Part shown: in pieces, positions 19,944 to 29,500 of the stretch
How the letters are laid out: the number at the start of each line of letters is the position of its first letter
Numbering within the stretch: position 1 is the stretch's first letter
From: Deltaproteobacteria bacterium
Lineage (GTDB): Bacteria; Myxococcota_A; UBA9160; UBA6930
Assembly: GCA_029261815.1 (NCBI GenBank)
Contig: JAJDAQ010000065.1
Span: forward strand, 1 to 64,000
Direction: 5' to 3'
DNA: 64,000 bases
Made by a program: the position numbers and the translations under genes
Notes under the pieces: generated by a model
Database searches by the model: none
Seen by the model: only the letters and a program-made list of their open reading frames with translations
What the model was told of the DNA's origin: nothing

Positions 19944-20390
19944 TCAGGCGCCGAGGCGCTCCCGAACGGCTTCGAACGCCAGGCGGTAGCTGGTCGCGCC
20001 GAAGCCGCAGATGACGCCCAGGGCGATGTCTGACACGTAGGAGTGCCGACGGAAGGCCTCTCTGGCGTGCACGTTCGATAGGTGGACCTCCACCACGGGG
20101 AGATCCGAAGCAATCAAGGCGTCTCGCAAGGCGACACTGGTGTGGGTGAAACCGCCCGGATTGATCACGATCGCATCGGCCCAGGTCCGGGCCTCTTGGA
20201 CCCGATCGATCAGGGCGCCTTCGTGGTTGGACTGGAAGCACTGCACATCAATGCCGTGTTCCTTGCCGAGGGCGCGCAACATTCCGTCGATCTCGTCGAG
20301 CGTCGTCGTGCCGTAGATCTCGGGCTCGCGAACACCGAGCGTATTGAGGTTGGGCCCATGCAGGACCTGAACGCCGAACGATTCCGCCAT
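19944..20390 (-). CDS. aroQ: Type II 3-dehydroquinate dehydratase
   Basis: [65 protein letters not shown]. Confidence 0.95.
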   Translation of the reverse strand: MAESFGVQVLHGPNLNTLGVREPEIYGTTTLDEIDGMLRALGKEHGIDVQCFQSNHEGALIDRVQEARTWADAIVINPGGFTHTSVALRDALIASDLPVVEVHLSNVHAREAFRRHSYVSDIALGVICGFGATSYRLAFEAVRERLGA

Positions 20391-20424
20391 GAACTGAAAC
20401 CTAGCGACTGGAGCGCCTGGCGCC

Positions 20425-20793
20425 CTAGAGCTGCTCACGCAGCGCCGACAGGTGCCTTCGCAGCAGGAACCGGCCCTTGCCCAGATTGCCGGCACCCGTC
20501 AACACCATCACCAGATAGGTCTCGGCGTCCACCGTGCGCAATGCCACTTGGACCGTGCCCATGCGCACGACGAGCTCGTCGAGTCCCCCGCCGCTTACCG
20601 AGTCGGCGGCCTTGCGACTCTCATCGAGGATACGACCGAACTCGATCCCCATCACCGAGACCACCTCGTCCAGTTCCTCGTCACCGTCGGCGACGACCTG
20701 GGCGATCGGAATCCCATCGTTGCCCATCAGGGCGACGCCCTGGCATCCCGCACAGGAACGGACGATTTCATTCAATACGGCGTCGAAGCTCAT
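20425..20793 (-). CDS. Roadblock/LC7 domain protein (MglB-like)
   Basis: [33 protein letters not shown]...[23 protein letters not shown]. Confidence 0.82.
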   Translation of the reverse strand: MSFDAVLNEIVRSCAGCQGVALMGNDGIPIAQVVADGDEELDEVVSVMGIEFGRILDESRKAADSVSGGGLDELVVRMGTVQVALRTVDAETYLVMVLTGAGNLGKGRFLLRRHLSALREQL

Positions 20794-21437
20794 GATGCTC
20801 TCCGCAAATTATCGAGCCAGCGCTCGAGGGTTTCGATGATCTGTGCGCGCTCCGACGGAGAATCCACCGTTGGCGCGTCACCGATCGCGGCCCGCAGTGC
20901 GCTGGCCTCGTCGGCGTGTCCTTGTTCTTCGAGGAGTCCGGCCATCGTCGCGGTTGCGAATGGCGAATCTGCCGCGAGCGGGATTCCCTCGGGAGCGCCC
21001 TCTTCGACCTGCGCGAGCGTGGCTTCAGCCACGTGGTTCGCGTTCCACATCTCTTCGGGGTGGCTCTCGGCTTCCAAGAATGCGTTCTCGAGTTCGGCCT
21101 CGTCGAACTCCCCAATTGGGGACGACGTCTCGGAAGGAAGGGCATCGTCGAGCTCAACTGGCGAATGCGCGGGCGGCGGGAACACAGCCTCGAGTTCGCG
21201 AATCGCGCCATCGGTTTCGCCCTGGTCGAGCAACGCAAGCGCCAGGATGACCCGCAGTTCGTGGGCGTCCTCCGCTCTCTCGTGGTCGCCGTCGATGGCG
21301 AGCGCCTCGGTTGCAAGCTTCACAGCCTCAGCCGGATGGCCTTCGCGACGTTGCCGCAACGCTTCTTCAACCGACGCAGACTGTTGTTTGTTGTTGGCAT
21401 CCACTCCACGCCCTCGCTCGTGCTCTGGTCCAATCAC
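20790..21437 (-). CDS. TPR-like acidic protein
   Basis: Helical repeats RREGHPAEAVKLATEALAID / ALLDQGETDGAIRELE; 4-nt overlaps with aroB and roadblock gene. Confidence 0.65.
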   Translation of the reverse strand: MIGPEHERGRGVDANNKQQSASVEEALRQRREGHPAEAVKLATEALAIDGDHERAEDAHELRVILALALLDQGETDGAIRELEAVFPPPAHSPVELDDALPSETSSPIGEFDEAELENAFLEAESHPEEMWNANHVAEATLAQVEEGAPEGIPLAADSPFATATMAGLLEEQGHADEASALRAAIGDAPTVDSPSERAQIIETLERWLDNLRRAS

Positions 21438-22528
21438 CGGCTTTTTCCAAGTACGCCAGCCGGCAGGATTTCCTCTGGCTTCAGGGGCACTGTTTCCGCC
21501 CGACCAATCCCTCGCAACGCCACGAAATGGATCCGGGCGTCCCTCTTCTTCTTATCGACCGAGATGGCTCGGAGATAAGCCCTCCGTTCGAATCGAGGCA
21601 AGGCCGTGGGCAATCCGATGCGGTCCAACAGGGCCTCAAGCCGCTCACGGGTCCCCTCGGGCGCGAGACCCAATCGCTCGGAATGGGCCGCTGCGTACAC
21701 CATCCCCATCGAGACGCCTTCGCCGTGGAGCACACCCCGATACTGTCGCAGGGCCTCGACCGCGTGTCCCAGTGTGTGGCCGAAATTGAGCAGCATCCGC
21801 AGCCCACCCTCCCGCTCGTCCCGACTGACCACCTGCGCCTTGATTCGGCAATTCCGTTCGAGCACGGGGAGCAGGATCGCTGGATCGAGCGCCATCAGGG
21901 CGTCGACTTCGCGCTCCAGTCGTCGAAACAGGCGTTCGTCCCAGATCGCGGCGTGTTTCACCACCTCAGCCATTCCAGCGCGGAGCTGGCGGGCCGGGAG
22001 CGTCTCGAGCGTGGCGGCGTCGATCCACACGAGACTCGGCTGGTGGAAGGCCCCGACCAGATTCTTGCCCTGAGCGACGTTGACCCCGGTTTTCCCCCCA
22101 ACGCTCGAGTCGACCATGGCGAGGAGCGATGTCGGGACCTGCACCACCGGAATCCCACGGAACAGCGTCGCGGCCACGAAGCCACCGAGGTCGCCGACGA
22201 CGCCTCCTCCGAGGGCCACGATGACCGTGCTCCCGCGGTCGGCCCCTTGATCGAGCATCTCTCCATACAAGCGCTCGGCCTGCCGCAGCCGCTTGCTGCG
22301 TTCGCCGTCAGGCACCAGGAAGCGCTTCACGCGAAAGCCGGCGGCGCGCAGGGAGCGCGCGACGCGGGCGCCGTAATGCGCATCCACGGGCGGAACACTG
22401 AGCACGAGTGCGCGGGTCGCGTCCGAATGCTCGCGGACAGCCGCCCCGACACCGTCAAGTGTCCCTCGGCCCAGCCGGATGGGGTAGCTCCGCTTGCCAA
22501 GCGACACGCGTACCGTTCGCGTACTCAT
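21434..22528 (-). CDS. aroB: 3-dehydroquinate synthase
   Basis: VALGGGVVGDLGGFVAATLFRGIPVVQVPTSLLAMVDSSVGGKTGVN; LNFGHTLGHAVE. Confidence 0.96.
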   Translation of the reverse strand: MSTRTVRVSLGKRSYPIRLGRGTLDGVGAAVREHSDATRALVLSVPPVDAHYGARVARSLRAAGFRVKRFLVPDGERSKRLRQAERLYGEMLDQGADRGSTVIVALGGGVVGDLGGFVAATLFRGIPVVQVPTSLLAMVDSSVGGKTGVNVAQGKNLVGAFHQPSLVWIDAATLETLPARQLRAGMAEVVKHAAIWDERLFRRLEREVDALMALDPAILLPVLERNCRIKAQVVSRDEREGGLRMLLNFGHTLGHAVEALRQYRGVLHGEGVSMGMVYAAAHSERLGLAPEGTRERLEALLDRIGLPTALPRFERRAYLRAISVDKKKRDARIHFVALRGIGRAETVPLKPEEILPAGVLGKSR

Positions 22529-23046
22529 TCCGAGCCTCCGAGAACGGCCACCACCGCGGCGGCAACGCCTTCCGGCGGCAGCCCTTCGGTATCCACCACC
22601 AAATCCGCCTGGGCGTACGCCGGGGCGCGCTCCTCCAGCAACGCAGCCAGCTTCGCCTCGCGCTCGGCGGCGTCGAGGCCCTCGAGCAGCGGGCGGCCGC
22701 TAGCATCGGCAATCCGCTCGGACAGCACTGCGGCGGGCGCATACAGGTAGACCACGCGTCCTGCCGCTCGAAGCATTGCGGGCATTCCCTCCTGCGCCAT
22801 GGCGCCTCCCCCCAAGGCGACGACGCCGGGCCCCTGTGCGAGCGCATCGATCACGGCGCGTTCACGGCGCCGAAACCCTGCTTCGCCTTCGGTCGCGAAC
22901 AACTCGGCGATGCTGGCCCCAGCATCGGCTTCGATCCGCGCATCGGCGTCGACCGATTCGACGCCGAGCCGTTGCGCTACCAGGCCGGCCACTGTCGACT
23001 TGCCAACGCCCATCATGCCCACGATCCACACGGTCTTCTGCTCCAC
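22525..23046 (-). CDS. aroK: Shikimate kinase
   Basis: WIVGMMGVGKSTVAGLVAQRLG...DADARIEADAG...FRRRERAVI...VVALGGGA. Confidence 0.95.
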   Translation of the reverse strand: MEQKTVWIVGMMGVGKSTVAGLVAQRLGVESVDADARIEADAGASIAELFATEGEAGFRRRERAVIDALAQGPGVVALGGGAMAQEGMPAMLRAAGRVVYLYAPAAVLSERIADASGRPLLEGLDAAEREAKLAALLEERAPAYAQADLVVDTEGLPPEGVAAAVVAVLGGSE

Positions 23047-23099
23047 CCTGGAAAAGGTAACGAACGGGCGTCAGGGGTTCCGTGGCCACCAAAGAGAAA

Positions 23100-23129
23100 G
23101 GGGCGGAAGAGGTTGCCCTCTTCCGCCCC
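23100..23129 (-). terminator. Rho-independent terminator downstream of pilQ
   Basis: Perfect 13-bp stem ggggcggaagagg-ttgc-cctcttccgcccc; on the minus strand followed by TTTCTCTTT; lies between pilQ stop and aroK start. Confidence 0.88.
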
Positions 23130-23157
23130 CATTGCCTGGTGGCGTTCCCGATTCGGC

Positions 23158-26079
23158 CTAGCTGCCGAGGTCGGGGTTGACCACGATCCGCGGGGTAACA
23201 AACACCAGGAGTTCCTGGCGGATGTCACGCGTCTCGTGGTTCCTGAACGCGCGACCGACCACCGGGATCTGGTGGAGGTACGGCACACGGCTCTCGCGGT
23301 CCGAGCTCCGTACGACGTAGATGCCACCGATCACGAGGGTCTGACCGTCCCGAACCAGGGTCTCGGTCTTCGCTTCGTTCTTGGCGATCGCGGGCGAACC
23401 GGTCGGCGTCGGGACGGAGTCGTCCGGCGCATTCCGCTGCACTTCGATCTGCATGATGATCGACCGATCGGCCGTGATGTGCGGCGTCACGTCGAGGCTG
23501 AGGACCGCGTCGATGAACTCGAGCTTGGCGTCACCGTTCTCGAAGGTCTGGAACGGAATCGACACACCCTGCTCGATGCTGGCCTTTCGGTTGTCCAGCG
23601 TCACGATCCGGGGGCTCGAGATGACCTTGCCTTCACCGTGGCTCTCAGCCGCGGCGATCTGCACGTCCACATCGAAGCGTTCGTCCAGGATGAAGGCACC
23701 CAGATTCACTGCACCCGTCGCCAACTGCGTGATGGGGTTGGATACCGCCACGTTGTTGCTCTGGAGACCGAAGGCACCCGGCACACTGTTCAGCGCGAAG
23801 TCCTGGCCGCCCAGTGCGGACGGGTTCGTCGAGTTCGTGCGGTCTGCACTGCCCTCGTCGAATGCGTCAATCCGATCCTGCACACCCAGGGCCCAGGTGG
23901 AACCGATCTCACGGAGGAAGTCGAGGTTGGCCTCGACGATCTTCGCTTCGATCATGACCTGCGGCGTCTGGGTATCGATCGCCTTGATGAGCGCCGTGGC
24001 TTCGTCGATGACGGCCGCGATGTCCTTCAAGATGATCGTGTTCGTGCGAGCGTCGACGTCGACCGTGCCGCGAGATGTCAGCAATCGCTTGATCATCTTC
24101 GACACTTCAGTGACGTCGGCGTAGTTGACCGGCTGGAGCTTGACCACGAGGTCTTCCAGCTTCTCCTTGGCGCGCTTCTCCTGGAGTCGTGCCTCTTCCT
24201 CGTTCTTGAGGAGTTCGGCGGGAGCGATGCGCAGGACGTTTCCGACCCGCACGAAGCCCAGACCCTTGGTCAGGAGGATCACGTCGAGTGCCTGGTCCCA
24301 GGGAACGTCAACCAACCGGATCGTGACCGAACCGGCGACTTCGTCACCCGCGACCACGTTGAGGTCAGAGACCTCGGCCACGAGACGGAGGACGTCATCG
24401 ATGTCGACGTCCTTGAAGTCAAGGCTGATGCGACGACCGGAGTAGACCTTGCCGTCCACCAGGCCACCCTCGTTCAGGATCTCGATCGCGTCACCCGACT
24501 CCGGAATCGCAGCCGGTACCGGAGCACCTGCAGCAGCCGGAGTGGCTTCCTGCGCCAACGACAGCACCGGAATCAGTGCGGCCTGGGCGCCGGTCTTCGG
24601 GAAGTCGATCAGCAGCATCGGACCCTTCTGGGTCACCGTCGGCGCAACACCCGCGGCGCGCTGGATCACCACGCGCACCTCGGGAACCGTAGCCTCGGGC
24701 TGATCGAACGCTGCGACCATCGACACGACACCGGGCTGCGACGGCGTGATTCGTGCCGAAGCCTCCTCGTCGATCACGGCACCGTGCAGCTGCACGATGA
24801 CGGTCTCGGCGTCCGGGCTCAGCGTGGTGTAGTCCGCTGCTCCCTCGGTGACGATCACGACACGGTCGTAGTCGGTGCTGGAATCAAGCTGCACCCCGTA
24901 GACCGCCTTTGCATTCGTCGTGGCCGTGACGTCGTCGTCCATCGCGGCCGGAACGATCTCGGTCTCGGTTTCAGAAGCGAGCGCTTCATCCGTCCACGGA
25001 TCCTGCGCTTCGACCTCGGCGGTCTCGGAGACCACCGCGGCTTCTTCGTCGACCGAAGCCGGCACATCGTCAGAGGTCGGAACCTCCTTCGACGCGACGG
25101 TCACTTCGACCGGCTCGATCTCGTCGAGCTCCGTGTCCTCAGAGACGTCCGCCACGACCGAAGCCGCCATCGGTGCGACCGCGCCACCCAGACCCAGGGC
25201 GATGCCCGTCGTCGTCGTGGTGATGGCGGTCTCGCCGAAGCTCTCCGTACCTTCCGCGGCGTCCACAACGACGCGGACCTTGTCTGCGTGCTGTCCGACT
25301 CGGATGCTGGACACGACGGTTCCGTCGACCTGCGTCTTCGTCGGCGCTTCGCTGGCGAGACCGGGTAGGTCGAGCACCATGCGGAGCGGGCTGTCGAGCA
25401 CGAAGTGGCTGACGTCATCGATGGCGCCATCCGCATTCAACTCGACGATCATGCCGTCACCGGAGACGGTGGCCGACACGCCAATCAACTTCGTAGCCGG
25501 CGTCGTGGACGCCGTTACGACGCTGGGCGCCTCCTGCTCCGTCACCGCCGGCGAAGTCGCTGAGGTGCCCTCGGGCGCCTCATCCACGGTTGCCCACGGA
25601 TCATCGACATCGGCCGTTTCGATCTCGTCGTCGGCGCCCATGGACGCGGTGTCCTGACGCTCGAGGCGGACCTGGATGCTCCCAGCACCTTCCACGACCT
25701 GATAGGTCGCGAACGTGCCGAGTGCGATCTCGATCCGTGCCCCTTCCGAGGCCTCGGAAACCATGATCTCATCGATCGTGCCGTCATAGACGGCGATGGC
25801 CCCTGTGGCCGTTCCGGCTTGGACACCCGGGATGTGGACCACGACACGTGCCGGGTCCTCTTCCTGGAATGCTTGTGCCGTGGCACTGCCTGTTCCCTCA
25901 AGGATCACCACCGAGGCGTCCCCATCGGTCTCCACCCGCACCTGGCTCAGACCGGTTTCGGTCTGCTTCGGTGCAGGGGAGTTGGCACATGCCACCGTCA
26001 AGATCAGCAGTCCAAGGACTGCAAGGACGGCTGCGCTCCCGCGCTTCTGGTTGCTAGTAACTGCATACATCGAGCTCAC
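23158..26079 (-). CDS. pilQ: Type IV pilus secretin PilQ with AMIN domains
   Basis: KVYSGRRISLDFKDVDIDDVLRLVAEVSDLNVVAGDEVAGSVTIRLVDVPWDQALD; C-terminal secretin domain VPYLHQIPVVGRAFRNHE. Confidence 0.96.
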   Translation of the reverse strand: MSSMYAVTSNQKRGSAAVLAVLGLLILTVACANSPAPKQTETGLSQVRVETDGDASVVILEGTGSATAQAFQEEDPARVVVHIPGVQAGTATGAIAVYDGTIDEIMVSEASEGARIEIALGTFATYQVVEGAGSIQVRLERQDTASMGADDEIETADVDDPWATVDEAPEGTSATSPAVTEQEAPSVVTASTTPATKLIGVSATVSGDGMIVELNADGAIDDVSHFVLDSPLRMVLDLPGLASEAPTKTQVDGTVVSSIRVGQHADKVRVVVDAAEGTESFGETAITTTTTGIALGLGGAVAPMAASVVADVSEDTELDEIEPVEVTVASKEVPTSDDVPASVDEEAAVVSETAEVEAQDPWTDEALASETETEIVPAAMDDDVTATTNAKAVYGVQLDSSTDYDRVVIVTEGAADYTTLSPDAETVIVQLHGAVIDEEASARITPSQPGVVSMVAAFDQPEATVPEVRVVIQRAAGVAPTVTQKGPMLLIDFPKTGAQAALIPVLSLAQEATPAAAGAPVPAAIPESGDAIEILNEGGLVDGKVYSGRRISLDFKDVDIDDVLRLVAEVSDLNVVAGDEVAGSVTIRLVDVPWDQALDVILLTKGLGFVRVGNVLRIAPAELLKNEEEARLQEKRAKEKLEDLVVKLQPVNYADVTEVSKMIKRLLTSRGTVDVDARTNTIILKDIAAVIDEATALIKAIDTQTPQVMIEAKIVEANLDFLREIGSTWALGVQDRIDAFDEGSADRTNSTNPSALGGQDFALNSVPGAFGLQSNNVAVSNPITQLATGAVNLGAFILDERFDVDVQIAAAESHGEGKVISSPRIVTLDNRKASIEQGVSIPFQTFENGDAKLEFIDAVLSLDVTPHITADRSIIMQIEVQRNAPDDSVPTPTGSPAIAKNEAKTETLVRDGQTLVIGGIYVVRSSDRESRVPYLHQIPVVGRAFRNHETRDIRQELLVFVTPRIVVNPDLGS

Positions 26080-26639
26080 CCTCCCTGGCTCTGCCGAATA
26101 CGCATCTCGATTTCCTTCTCGGTCTGTTCACCGTGGAAATCGACATACTTCTCTTTGACCAACATCGAACTGTCGTTGATCGCGAGGATCCGACCGGAGT
26201 TCTTTCCGATCACATCCCCCTCTGAAACCACATACGCCTGCCCCGATGGATCGAGGATCAGCGCCCGGCGACGATCACCACGCCAGACAACGCCAGCGAC
26301 TTCGAGCTGCCCGAGGTCGAAACCTTCGAGCGGGCTCTCGATGCCTTCGTCGAGTGCGCGGTTGTCCTGGATGAAGGAGCGGAACGGGTCACGCTTCCCC
26401 ACCGGGTCGTAGAAGAACCCGTCCAGGCTGCCGAGTACCGCACCTTCGCCGGATTCATCCGCCGCTTCCGTTGCCGTATTCGCCTGGGCTGTGGCCGTCT
26501 GACGCTTGTGCTTGTCGAGAATCTCGGCCCGCTGCTTCTGATAGTCAGAAGCACTCGGACCGGCGACATCCTGGCTGCACGCCGTCAAACCCATGATCAA
26601 CGCAGCCATTGCTGCGAGGCTCACATGCGTTCGAGTCAT
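26076..26639 (-). CDS. pilP: Type IV pilus lipoprotein PilP
   Basis: Lipoprotein signal LIMGLTACSQ; DPFRSFIQDN...EGFDLGQLEVAGVVWRGDRRRALILDPSGQAYVV. Confidence 0.93.
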   Translation of the reverse strand: MTRTHVSLAAMAALIMGLTACSQDVAGPSASDYQKQRAEILDKHKRQTATAQANTATEAADESGEGAVLGSLDGFFYDPVGKRDPFRSFIQDNRALDEGIESPLEGFDLGQLEVAGVVWRGDRRRALILDPSGQAYVVSEGDVIGKNSGRILAINDSSMLVKEKYVDFHGEQTEKEIEMRIRQSQGG

Positions 26640-27262
26640 TACTTCGCCCCTCCACCGGCTGCCGAGCCCGGGTTGGGCTCCACAAACCGGAACGTCGTCG
26701 CCTGCCCCTTCACGGAGAGCCAGGTGTTCGTCGCCGTCTCGCGCTTCACGTCCACGGTGAGTTCACCGATGTTCACGATTCGCGGCAGCCGCGAGACCTC
26801 GTCGAAGAACGTGGCGATGTCGTGGTATTGGCCCGTGAATTCAATATCGATCGGAACCTCGGCGTAGAACGCCTTGGTCACTTCGCTGCCCGGCCGGAAC
26901 GCCTTGAACTCGAGACCCGAGTTCTTGCCGAGGCTCGTCACGTCCGTGAGCAACACCGGTAGTTCCTTGGAATCCGGGAGCTGTCGGAGCGCGACGGCGA
27001 GCTTCTTCTCGAGAAGCTGGATCTCATCCTTGATCGCCTGCTCGTTGCTGGCGACCGCGCGAACCTCAGAGAGCTTGCGCTGAAGCTGGAGAACATTCTC
27101 CTGCGCCGTCGCGAGCTGCGCCCTGGCCGGCATGAAGAAGAGGTAGCCGTAGAGTCCGACGACGAGGATGGCAATGGCCGGAACCATGGCCATGCGCGCT
27201 GCCTTCGGCAGCTTCGCCAGCTTGTCGAACTGGGCCTGGTACTTTTCGAGACCGAGATCCAT
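26639..27262 (-). CDS. pilO: Type IV pilus inner-membrane protein PilO
   Basis: Single N-terminal TM, coiled coil, LPDSKELPVLLTDVTSLGKNSGLEFKAFRPG; position in pilMNOPQ. Confidence 0.93.
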   Translation of the reverse strand: MDLGLEKYQAQFDKLAKLPKAARMAMVPAIAILVVGLYGYLFFMPARAQLATAQENVLQLQRKLSEVRAVASNEQAIKDEIQLLEKKLAVALRQLPDSKELPVLLTDVTSLGKNSGLEFKAFRPGSEVTKAFYAEVPIDIEFTGQYHDIATFFDEVSRLPRIVNIGELTVDVKRETATNTWLSVKGQATTFRFVEPNPGSAAGGGAK

Positions 27263-27271
27263 GCGACCCCC

Positions 27272-27913
27272 TTAGTTCGTGTGGCTAGCCAGCAGACCGA
27301 AGTCGCTGGCGCTCTGGGTTTCGTTCGAGGCGGACTTGGTGCCCGCCGCTTCGGCCGCGCGGAGTTCGGCGGACGGAGACGTCAGCACCGCGCTGACCTC
27401 GAACTGGTTGAGCTTGAAGCCATCGCGTTCGCGGGCCTCCGTCTTCACCAGTTCCACACCCTTGAAGTAGGGCGACTCTTCGAGGCCCGTCAGGAACAAC
27501 GCCACGAGTTCGTTGTCCAGGCTCATGCCCTGCAGGGTGATCGAGCCGTTCTTGATCGAGATCTGGCTGATCCAGACCCGCTCCGGAACCTGGCGAGAGA
27601 GCTGATCGAACACGTGCACCGGACCCGATCGGGCGTCCGACAGCTGGTCGATGACGTCGAGCTTGCGCTCGATATCGGCCTTGACGGTCCGGTACTCTTC
27701 GACCTGCTTGAGCTGCGGGCCGAACTGATCGATCTGCGTCTGCGTCTGCTTGCCGGCATTACGGGCAGTGTCGATGTCCGATGTGATGCTCCAGTGGAAC
27801 AGCGCGCTCAGCGCCACCGAGACGACGAGGGCCGCCGCCATCATGGCGACGAGCTGCATCAGACTCGCGCGGCGTCGCTCTTCACGAACGGGAAGTAGGT
27901 TGATCGTGATCAT
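27272..27913 (-). CDS. pilN: Type IV pilus protein PilN
   Basis: MITINLLPVREERRR, one TM, fimbrial assembly domain. Confidence 0.93.
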   Translation of the reverse strand: MITINLLPVREERRRASLMQLVAMMAAALVVSVALSALFHWSITSDIDTARNAGKQTQTQIDQFGPQLKQVEEYRTVKADIERKLDVIDQLSDARSGPVHVFDQLSRQVPERVWISQISIKNGSITLQGMSLDNELVALFLTGLEESPYFKGVELVKTEARERDGFKLNQFEVSAVLTSPSAELRAAEAAGTKSASNETQSASDFGLLASHTN

Positions 27914-28980
27914 CAGTCGTCCATCCTTCGCAGCGCGAGACCGAGGCTCACGGCGAGCGCCGGACCGGTGTCTTCGAGGAACTGTTCGTCGAGCTTCGAC
28001 GACGGCGTGACCCGGGCGAGCGGATTGAACCGCTCGACGGGAAGGTTCGTCTTGCCCTGGAAGGCAGCTTCGAGGCCCGAGACCTTGGCGCCGCCACCCG
28101 ACATCACGACGCGGCTGATTCGGCTCTCGGCCGCAGTCGCGGCGAAGAAGTCGAGGGACCGGCTGATCTCGCCGAGCACCGTGTCGGTCACACTCCGCAT
28201 CGCGTCTTCGACTTCCTGGGGAACCACGTCCTGGCTCTCCTCAGGTCCGGTTCCGCCGATCTTGATCCGCTCCGCTTCTTCCCAGGAGACCGAAAGCGCC
28301 TTCTGGATTTCTTCGGTGTAGACCGATCCGCCAGTCGAGATATCTCGTGTGAAGGCAGGAGACCCGCCGGCCACGATGTTGATGTTGACCACCTGCGACC
28401 CGATGTTGACGAGGGCAACCACTTCGTCCGGTTCCGAGTCGTAATTTGCGAAGAAGGCGTTCTCCACCGCGAATGCGGCGACATCGATCACGGCCGGCTG
28501 GAGGCCAGCATCCGTAATGACGTGCACGTAGTCGTCGATGAGATCCTTCTTGGCGGCAACCAGGAGGACGTCCATCTGGCCCTCGACATCGGTCCCTTCC
28601 ATGATCTGGAAGTCGAGGTTCACCTCGTTGATGTCGAAGGGGATGTACTGCTCCGCTTCCCAACGGATCGATTCCTCGAGCTCATCGCGGCTCATCGCAG
28701 GAAGACTGATCTTCTTCACGATGACCGAGTGGCCCGAGACCGCCGTGGCGACGTTCTTGGTCTTGATGTCCGCGGTCTCGATCGCTTCCTGGATCGCCTC
28801 GGTGATGGCCCCCGAGTTCAGGAACGCGCCCTGGACGACGGCTTCTGCCGGCAGCGTCGCGACGCCCACCTTGGAAAGCTCGACGTTCCTGCCCTTGACC
28901 GTGCACTCCACCGCCTTGACGGACGAGGAGCCGATATCGAGGCCGACAATCGACTTGGTCTTTCCGAACGACAACAGCAT
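27913..28980 (-). CDS. pilM: Type IV pilus actin-like protein PilM
   Basis: IVGLDIGSSSVKAVE; WEAEQYIPFDINEVNLDFQ; VMSGGGAKVSGLEAAFQ. Confidence 0.95.
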   Translation of the reverse strand: MLLSFGKTKSIVGLDIGSSSVKAVECTVKGRNVELSKVGVATLPAEAVVQGAFLNSGAITEAIQEAIETADIKTKNVATAVSGHSVIVKKISLPAMSRDELEESIRWEAEQYIPFDINEVNLDFQIMEGTDVEGQMDVLLVAAKKDLIDDYVHVITDAGLQPAVIDVAAFAVENAFFANYDSEPDEVVALVNIGSQVVNINIVAGGSPAFTRDISTGGSVYTEEIQKALSVSWEEAERIKIGGTGPEESQDVVPQEVEDAMRSVTDTVLGEISRSLDFFAATAAESRISRVVMSGGGAKVSGLEAAFQGKTNLPVERFNPLARVTPSSKLDEQFLEDTGPALAVSLGLALRRMDD

Positions 28981-29001
28981 GCTGGTAGTTCCTCCTCGGG
29001 C

Positions 29002-29250
29002 CTAGGCCCGGTCCGGGTCGGCCATTGCGGCCTGCTCGGACATCGCCGCCGAAGCGGCTCCAAAAACCTTGTCGCGGTCGGACACCTTGAGTCCGAGAGC
29101 GAGCAGGATCTTTCGCTTTGTATCGAGTCGACAGGGACGACCCGCTTCGATCCGGTCGATGGTGAGCGTTGACAGTCCGGCCTTACGGGCCAATTCCGCC
29201 TTGCTCATCATGAGCGCCTCGCGATAGCGCTGGACGTGGTTATCGGGCAC
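29002..29250 (-). CDS. XRE-family helix-turn-helix protein
   Basis: YREALMMSKAELARKAGLSTLTIDRIEAGRPCRLDTKRKILLALGL; 21 nt upstream of pilM. Confidence 0.85.
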   Translation of the reverse strand: MPDNHVQRYREALMMSKAELARKAGLSTLTIDRIEAGRPCRLDTKRKILLALGLKVSDRDKVFGAASAAMSEQAAMADPDRA

Positions 29251-29500
29251 GCGGGCTTCCCCTCCCTGTTGGTCGGTTGCGTGCTCCGGACGTGATTGCC
29301 CGGACGAAACAGCTATCGGCCTGCGGTTCCGGGGACTTGAGTCACCTTCCGCAGCTTCCTTGTGTGGCAGGTCACATTTCGGGCGAATGCAACGAGTCGG
29401 AAGCGCACCTGCGACTCATTCACGGGCTCGCGCAAATCCGTGGACCGCGATTTCTCGCGTAGGGCTCAGTTCAAGCACGGGCGTGGCCGAAGAACCCCGC

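Noticed and set aside
19774-20241. N-terminal extension of the TPR ORF overlapping aroQ
   Set aside because: Out of frame with aroQ and composed of Arg/Gly/Pro-rich shadow sequence; TPR homology begins at LAIDKRKILNAAQKF (TTG 19773).
22408-25368. 986-aa plus-strand ORF opposite aroKB and pilQ
   Set aside because: Rich in Arg/His/Asp/Val with no recognisable domain; mirrors codon bias of the convincing minus-strand genes in high-GC DNA.
29360-29385. TGTGGCAGGTCACATTTC as a possible sigma54 promoter for the 29501 regulator
   Set aside because: Has a -24-like TGGCAGG but no GC at the required N10 spacing.
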